Position numbers and translations under genes: made by a program
Shown here: positions 57,601 to 64,000 of the stretch, in pieces
How positions within the stretch are numbered: the first letter of the stretch is position 1
Layout of the letters: each line of letters opens with the position of its first letter
Source: Amyelois transitella
Lineage: Eukaryota > Arthropoda > Insecta > Lepidoptera > Pyralidae
Assembly (NCBI RefSeq): GCF_032362555.1
Contig: NC_083508.1
Span: 3,191,001 to 3,255,000 of the forward strand
Direction: 5' to 3'
Length of the DNA stretch: 64,000 nucleotides
Notes under the pieces: model-generated
The model's database searches: none
Seen by the model: the letters and a program-made list of their open reading frames with translations, nothing else
Told to the model about the DNA's origin: nothing

Positions 57601-57997
57601 CACTGGAAGCGCATGACCTGGAGCCACCTCCACTGCTTAGTGCACGCCCGCACCCTTCTACGCCGCTATCGCTCCCAGCCGCTCCCAATGCCAGCTCATC
57701 CCCTGCCGGCAAACTGTCCAGATCTCCGAGCGAACGCGCGTCATCGTTGCCTTCGCATACTTCATGTTCAACAAACGATTCTTTTAAATTTAAAACGGTT
57801 CCCTTACTTTCCTCGCCGTCAAGAACAACTCCGCTTTCATCTTTATTTGTACTCTCATCTTTTTCTAGTCCATTTGGCACTGTTGTTTGTTCAATGTCGG
57901 GTTTTGGCGCTATGTCCGGGATGGAGACGCCATTGATTTGAGATTCTGCTTGGAAAGGATCCCGAACCTCGCTGGCACAAGTACTGTCCTCTTCCAT
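48629..57997 (-). CDS. Large coiled-coil protein, 11 coding exons, identity uncertain (possibly quick-to-court-like)
   Basis: Exons in order of translation: 57997-56946, 56819-56590, 56486-56359, 56156-55984, 53916-53704, 53420-53215, 52892-52794, 52349-52121, 51579-51471, 49405-49343, 48850-48629. All junctions are GT-AG with matching phases, giving 907 aa from the ATG at 57997. Residues 1-330 are disordered and Ser/Pro/Arg-rich (NVTVTEPKRSS; STTKTRVRIYAEKTSQTV near residue 320). Exons 2-5 are Ala/Glu/Arg heptad-rich coiled coil. A Glu/Asp/Ser-rich acidic linker with EYAEEWWSGAEG follows, then Leu-rich helices (LLERVLALDNRLSELLRALR), a DDDDD-LEFIEE patch and a conserved-looking helix ERRTRYEALD, ending with a His-Ala repeat. 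The Arg/Lys/Ser/Pro N-terminus plus C-terminal coiled coils suggests a cytoskeletal or centrosomal role (inference). I considered quick-to-court because of the overall architecture, but cannot confirm it. The exon model is well supported; the name is not. Confidence 0.85.
51297..51365 (+). mobile_element. Non-LTR 3' tail (family D) fragment
   Basis: CGCTTTGGAAGCGGTAGTAA then a decayed version of the 23551 tail; antisense within an intron of the coiled-coil gene. Confidence 0.5.
51640..51890 (+). repeat. SINE-like family A, diverged copy
   Basis: 'ggaccacttcatatctttgc', 'gggattcttcttctaagcgc' and 'gctagctacctgtcac' preserve the family's order; in an intron of the coiled-coil gene. Confidence 0.6.
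54054..55739. mobile_element. 1.69 kb non-autonomous DNA transposon-like element with terminal inverted repeats
   Basis: Left end GACCCAGTCAACACA and right end TGTGTTGGCTGGGGAC are near-perfect inverted repeats, extended imperfectly inward by TA(A)GCT-type sequence. TA dinucleotides flank both ends (54052-54053 and 55740-55741), consistent with a TA target duplication. The interior is non-coding and filled with AGCTGTATA/GCTGAATA-type words resembling subterminal repeats. It sits in intron 4 of the minus-strand coiled-coil gene. Confidence 0.7.
54401..54880. repeat. 160-bp tandem repeat, three copies
   Basis: TTTAAGCTGTATAGTGTA recurs at 54401, 54561 and 54721, exactly 160 bp apart. Copies 2 and 3 differ by very few bases, copy 1 by slightly more. 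Each unit holds the 16-bp palindrome CTTATAGCGCTATAAG (54521, 54681, 54841). Confidence 0.95.
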
Positions 57998-60949
57998 CGC
58001 GTACTATAAGTCACATGTTCTGAAAAGAGGAAAGAAGGTAATATTACAATGCAGTTAATGGAAATAGGGCAGTGAGCGGGAAATACAATAGTTAATCAGG
58101 TCGATGCAGCGTTACTGCTGGAGTAATATTAATTGTGCGCGTAAATCATGAGCCTAGGGCAGGGTAATCTCTCGGGTGCACACTGCCTTTTGTCCTAGTA
58201 CTGTGGTTCTCAGATTTGACATTGTTTAAGTACAAGAAATGAATGATGAATGAATGTCCGAAAACAAAATTTCCATATTGTTGACTTTCGTATCGCAGTG
58301 AATATGAAACATTTGCGAAACAAATGATGATTTAAAATATGTATGTTAAAAAGTTATTACGCTTTGAAAACCAGTCTGGTGCTTGCAAAAAAATGCTCGT
58401 ATAAAAAGTATATCTTTACAACGTCAAACAGTGAAACTAGCAATAATGAGCAAAACCTATCGAGGTATTATTGTACGTTTCTCCAGCTAGAAGGGATGCA
58501 ATTTAATTTTGATATTATCGATATTATTTGGAACAAAGTCATTCAAGTATTTTTTGCCTTTGAACATTTTGCAAAAGGAGCGTCAATATAAATTAATTTT
58601 GGGAATTTATTTACATTTTCCTGTACTGTTACTTACCCAAGCCCTCTCTTTTATGTCCCCCGGGGAAGTAAATGGCCTTCTTTTATTACCACACTTATTT
58701 TTAGAACGACTTATTATTGTATGACCTTTTCAGAAAAATTATATTGTCATTATAAGATTGTGATACTATTCATCAGTAATATCGATGTTTTTCGCTAAAA
58801 TAATATCGATATATCGTCCCATCCCTAGTCGAGACCTAACAAAGCCCGTTCCCATGGCACGGCCTCCGCAATGGGCGCAATCTATTCATACTACAATCGA
58901 ACGTTTGCCCACTACCTACACAATGTTAAAAATACCTTCTCATACAACAATGTCATTTAAATTCTATAGGGAAAACATAGCACAAGTATTGTGTGATTAA
59001 ACAATGAACGCATTATGTACACCCTTGAATAGGTATAAATCGAATAAAATATCGCAATATTGATAGATAATGGCCAACAGATAATTAACTTTATCTTTCA
59101 GGGAAAGTACGTTTTTTTTAGTAATAAATTATCTGTATAGTTGCATTAAAACATCAGAAATATCTTGACAACAAAGATATCTTGTTTTTCCCTTTACACG
59201 ATGAAACTTCGCCACAAAGCTCAAGAGCATTATATTGTGAAAACACTATATGAATTGATGATTGAAACAATACAGATTACACAGCAAGGACCACGGGTTC
59301 ATCGCTCGCAATTTGCTGGGGAGACAGCAAGCGGCCTGTTTCAGATGGACCTCACAGCCATGAGGAGACTTCACAGAGGTTGCCTATCTAATTCGTCATG
59401 GTAGGCGACTGCGACGCGCCGTCTGCGGCACCCACGGCGATGTGTATTAATCACTTATTTATTTTTAGTAGCAACGAACAAGCCGGCATTAACAAACAAG
59501 TTAGAAAGGCCACGGCTAAGGTCTCTGGTCAAAGCCTCTTGAATAGTGGGCACATGTCGCCATGTGGCAGAAACAATGTAGCTTTGAAAATAACTAATTA
59601 CTTCTTAAAAATTTAAAAAATTGATAATTTTAGATCGCGAATTTTTCTACATATGAATGAATATTTGACATAGGTACAGAAACATTATTTTTTGATGACT
59701 TGAGGAGTCACTGGAACAACAAAATAAATGAGTCTATGTCAGTATATCTTTTGATCTTTAGACGCTTTTAAAACATAAATATGCTACAACTGATCAGTTT
59801 AAGTAGTCATTCTTCTTTCTCAACAAGAAAACAACAAAGAAACATTCTTTTTTTGTTCTTATGCATTTCTTTTAGAATATAGACATTTCCATACTTAAAA
59901 GAGCATATTATGTTCTATTTGTTGCAGTGACGCGTTGCAGTAAATTATTTCAGAGAGCAGCTATCTTTCGAAGTAAGTACGTGAGCAGAAGACATAAAGA
60001 TTCGATTCTCTAAAGTCTCAAGTGATGACGGATCGCCTGTTTCATCGATTGAGGGCAGCCACCAATACCTATCGCATGTTTTATGAGTATAGATAATTTT
60101 TTTCTTTTTATAAATGGTTATATAAGTCCTAATTTAATAGTGATATTATTAATTGGTCGAATATGATGATTGAAGTAAAGAAAAATTCATTTGTCGTTGC
60201 TCTTTGATTTATGTGAAAACTTAATAAGGTGTAATGTAAATCTACAAAAAAAAATCTGTTTAGCATATTTATAAAGTACTTTTTTTGTTAGAAAGAAAGT
60301 CAAGACAAAAAACATAAAAAAAAAGTAATACGTATTCTCATCGATGCCTGATCTAAACTAAGTCACAAAAAAATTCAATTTACACAATACTTTCGTTTTG
60401 AAGAGGGATATGTAATACAAATTAGCCTCTTTATTTCGTATTCCGTATAAATGCCAAACCAGAGACACGTACGCCAAAACAATTTTCTAAAAGAAAACTC
60501 CTTTCAATGTTGTATTTTCTAGAACTCGCGCATGTATTTAAAAATAATAAGTAAGTAGCTATTTCTCAAGTGCATACAATAATTTCAATTCAATTAGTTC
60601 AACCTTTTCCAAACAGATAATGGTAATTCATTAACTTTTGACTGGTTTACCATTTGAGCTATTTTGATAAAAATTAAATAACTTTAACAAAAATAAATTG
60701 GAAAAAAATGCATTGAGAAATTGTCTGAAATTGCCATCAGCATGCCAGACGTGTGTGTGGTGACGTATAACTTAAACTCAATTTATGTTCTCCATATGGA
60801 GACGAGATTAAACGCGGCCACAGACGAACAAATGTCTCTTGCAGACTTATGATGCATCTGCAAGTACATGAGCCCTAAACATAAAATGCGCCAACGCTTC
60901 AGATCTGAAAGCAATGTTCTTTTTTTGTTGACAAGAGTAGAACAGTGTA
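57998..60949. other. Upstream region of the coiled-coil gene, gene-free
   Basis: The first few hundred bases should hold the promoter and 5' UTR of the minus-strand gene. 59395-59440 is a short GC-rich patch. No other gene or named repeat was recognised. Confidence 0.35.
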
Positions 60950-61162
60950 CAAATCCTACTACTATTATAAAGGCGAAAGTTTGTATGGATGTATGGATGT
61001 TTGTTACTCTTTCACGCAAAAACTACTGAACCGATTACCATGAAATTTGGTATGTAGGTAGCTGAAGACCCAGAATAACACATAGGCTACTTTTTATCCC
61101 AGAGTTCCCGCGGGATTGATAGGGTTTCCATGCGGACGAAGTCGCGGGCGGCCTCTAGTAAG
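60950..61162 (-). repeat. Retroposon family B, best-preserved reverse copy
   Basis: 'ctattataaaggcgaaagtt', 'ttactctttcacgcaaaaac', 'tactgaaccgattaccatga', 'ctactttttatcccag', CCCGCGGGATT and GCGGACGAAGTCGCGGGCGG ending CTCTAGTA. A second truncated copy starts at about 61205. Confidence 0.8.
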
Positions 61163-62085
61163 AACATATTTATGTAAATGATATCAACAAATTTTGTCAA
61201 GCTAAAATTATAAATGCGAATGTTTGTAACTAAGTATGTTTGTGTTACTCTTTCAAGAAAAAATTACTGAACGTATGTGGATAAAAACACAAGGGACGCA
61301 AATTACACGGGAGCCCCGTCTTCTCAGTAAAACTCTTCGATTATTCTTATTACATTATTTAGCTTTCTGCTGCAAGATCTTGCAAAAGTTAAATTTTGCG
61401 GATTTTTAATGTCTAGTGGTATCAATGACGTAATGAATGGTTAAGTATTGATAGATATAACCTATTCCGTTTATACAATATGATAACAAGCATTTTTCCG
61501 TTCATTATAACCAAACTCATCGACATATTGGCGCGAGGTATTTATAATCATTGATAGCATTATAGATAGTACCTACTGATATCAGCAGATAGAGACTTAT
61601 ATGGTTGTTTACGAATCAGCTGCACCTATCACGTGTATTGTAGTATTTATACCTATGTATTTAGAAATCCTGAAAATACCATTATGAGCATTGCTTGGAA
61701 TTTTCCTTATATTACAAAAACACCAAACCCATCTTTGCATTCAAGTTACTTATTGCGTCACGTCTTTTTTGGGTCTTATCTACACTATTTAACACCTCTG
61801 CAACCATCGAAGCATTTCGGTGCTCTGTTATTATGACTTACAACAAGACAGTTTTAGTGCGATAAAAACGGCGTAGCGCGTGCCATTCTACGGGGGCTGG
61901 TGGGAAGTTATAAGTGTTATTCTATTCTTAGTACGGTGGGTTCAGGAGATAACTGTGCAAACCTCGCCTTGATTGATGAATGGGAGGTTGTCCAGATGTC
62001 TCCTGAGGCGTAGTACTAGATATTCCCTTCTACTTATCAATGTATTAAATTTAATCATATTAAATACCAACAAAAAAAACATAAA
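61163..62085. other. Gene-free region
   Basis: Includes a truncated family B copy (61205-61280, 'ataaatgcgaatgtttgtaa', 'gttactctttcaag'). Nothing else was recognised. Confidence 0.35.
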
Positions 62086-62087
62086 TA

Positions 62088-62165
62088 GTCACGTCTTTAT
62101 CCCAGCCAACGGTCTTGAAAAGACTGAAAAGGACACGTTCAGCTGTACGGCTTAAAGATGCAAAT
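62088..62165 (-). repeat. SINE-like family A 3' fragment
   Basis: 'gtcacgtctttatcccagcc' and 'cttgaaaagactgaaaagga' match the family's end in reverse. Confidence 0.55.
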
Positions 62166-63167
62166 CAAAAAATTATTAAAAAATACAAAGTTAACAGTAA
62201 TAAACTGTTTGATTAGATTACATTAAAATGTTTTCGTGCAAGAGAAACCCGGCAAGCACCAGAAAATATATATTATTTTATTTTATAATAAATTTACACC
62301 TATTAAAACATGGTAGGGTAGTATTCGACACGTAGCTTTATTTTTATGCGGTGTTTGTGTGAAGTGGGAAATGTTGAGAACGCCGTTAAATTTAATTGCA
62401 TGTGGTTACATTCGTGTGACCTTTACATTTAAGAATATAGTTGTAGTGACATTGAAATTATAAAATTACAGATTCTATTATATAGCCTAGCTGTTGCCTA
62501 GGGCTGATCTATGTTGGAGTTTGGCTCCCGTAGAAATTTTGACATAAATTATCCCTGAATCGATATGGCTTGTGGTACCTATCCACACTATACCTGTTTA
62601 CAAGTCCATACAATGCTTGAGGCTTTTGTTTTTTAAACAACATAGATTTGAAAGAAAAGCACAACACTATGTATGTAATAGAAATTTAAAATTGGACGCG
62701 AGTAATTTTCGATAAACATATTTTAGAACTCAATATAAGAAATTAATAAAACCGTTTAAATAGCGTAGTATTAGTCACCTACATATAAATTGAACTTCTT
62801 TTCGTGTTAAATATAAATTGGGACCGAGTCTCCGTCTACCCTTATTACTCACACGGCACAATGTTTACCGTAGCCGAATAAATATTTACGTTTCCCTTTT
62901 TTAGACCGGCTTACAAACTACATTATATGAAAAAACAAGTAGGTACAACAGCGTCTTGCTGAAATTTTACATACAGAATATTAAAAGTTCACTTTCTAAT
63001 GAATGTAAAAATATTCTAGCGAACAACTAGTTTCTACACTATAAGGAGACATTTGACAACTCTGCAAATCATTAACAATAATTGTAAAATTAAAAATTCA
63101 ACCGATGAATCATAATTATGAGTGGAATCTTGGAGAGTATCATACATATAAACAGAAAATATATAAT
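62166..63167. other. AT-rich DNA without recognisable gene
   Basis: Nothing supported on either strand. Confidence 0.35.
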
Positions 63168-63169
63168 AC

Positions 63170-63792
63170 TAGCTGTCCCGGCAAACGTTGTTTTGCATTA
63201 GGAGGAGGACGGGAACGAACGATATCGACACGCTATTAGCACATTTACACCCTGAATTGTTTTTTTGGAAATTAAAGTACAATTAATCAATTTCTGTCTT
63301 TTCTGATAAAACTAAGATATATAGAAGTGATGTTTGGTGATAGCGGTAAAGGTTGATTGTTAGCCACTTTGTAACTAGAAGTAAAATAACTCTGACTGCA
63401 TATCAAGTTATCAAGCCATATCACGAACGATTGTGCAATGCTTTCTATAAATGTCGTTGACAATTCATGAGATACCCACGATAAAAGTACAATAGATTTC
63501 TAAAGATATTTCGACTTTATCAACACTGATATAAGCTTAAACATATATCATAAGAAATGCAACAGCGAAATGATTATGTTTTTAAACTTCAAATATAGGG
63601 ACCTCAACCCCCTGCATTTCTCATATTATAAGCCGCTTTCCATGTCTGTCCCTGAGTCTGTATTTATGTATGCTAAGGTCTTTTAAACTACGGATTTTGA
63701 TGCAGTTTTTTAATAGATAGAGTGGTTCAAAAGGTGCTTAGTTACATGCATAAATGGCTACCCATGCGAAGCCGGGGCGGAGCGCTAGTAAA
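63170..63792. repeat. Retroposon family B-related ends around AT-rich DNA
   Basis: Starts TACTAGCTGTCCCGGCAAAC (63170) and ends CCATGCGAAGCCGGGGCGGA, GCGCTAGTA (63764-63790) in opposite orientation. Possibly two separate insertions. Confidence 0.4.
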
Positions 63793-64000
63793 AATTAAAA
63801 GGCAGCCTCTCACAGGTTCTCTGTCTATATTTCTACATATATCTCATGCGTGTTTCAAGTATGAGCGAGATTTTCCGCAAATTATTAGGCAATAATTTTT
63901 ATGACGTTCTTGGAACTTTAGCAAGTCTTCTGCGCAATAACAAAATTAATTCGCTCCAGTTCCATAACATGCGAGAGTCCGCAATTATTTTAAAGTTCGC

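Noticed and set aside
57030-57941. 303-codon plus-strand ORF
   Set aside because: Antisense shadow of the large first exon of the minus-strand coiled-coil gene, whose splice phases and composition support the minus strand.
59165-59616. Two short plus-strand ORFs near a GC-rich patch
   Set aside because: No conserved features or splice partners; kept only as part of the gene-free description.
1-64000. CRISPR arrays, operons with Shine-Dalgarno sites, rRNA genes
   Set aside because: None seen; the regularly repeated sequences are retroposons or one 160-bp tandem array, and gene structures are eukaryotic.

Overview
This is a stretch of an insect nuclear genome, almost certainly a moth or butterfly. 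The evidence is short AT-rich introns with GT-AG borders, intron and intergenic DNA crowded with short retroposons ending in TATG repeats, many copies of an ACTAGC..CCCGCGACTTCGTCCGCG-type repeat, and orthologues of typical insect genes. Nothing prokaryotic or viral was recognised.

Layout. Positions 1-22,850 contain no gene I can support: AT-rich DNA with retroposon fragments, two non-LTR retrotransposon 3' ends, and a few GC-richer unique islands that could be regulatory. From 22.86 to 43.25 kb lies a dense gene block: (1) a minus-strand two-cistron mitochondrial locus, in which a 66-residue LYR-type microprotein ORF stops one base before the ATG of an MTRFR (C12orf65)-like release factor; (2) Dredd, the caspase-8-like IMD-pathway caspase, plus strand and intronless in its coding part; (3) POP5, an RNase P/MRP subunit, minus strand and tail-to-tail with Dredd; (4) FGGY carbohydrate kinase, plus strand, 4 coding exons; (5) Bre1 (RNF20/40), the H2B ubiquitin ligase, plus strand, 16 coding exons fully resolved. 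After a 5.4 kb gap comes (6) a minus-strand, 11-exon coiled-coil protein of 907 residues (48,629-57,997) whose identity is uncertain (quick-to-court is a tentative candidate). Positions 58-64 kb are gene-free with repeats.

The genes are not one pathway. The exception is the LYR/MTRFR pair: both human counterparts act on the mitochondrial ribosomal large subunit, and the human LYR microprotein is itself encoded by a bicistronic mRNA, so this linkage is the most biologically suggestive feature here. The MTRFR-like protein has GGS where the family has its catalytic GGQ.

The mobile DNA is also informative. A SINE-like family with more than 20 copies or fragments (about half in Bre1 introns) shares its last ~45 bases with a non-LTR retrotransposon present in the window, suggesting a SINE/LINE partnership; three copies have exact 11-15 bp target-site duplications. 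A 1.69 kb inverted-repeat element with three 160-bp tandem units sits in an intron of the coiled-coil gene. Intron 5 of Bre1 holds a decayed copy of part of exon 5.
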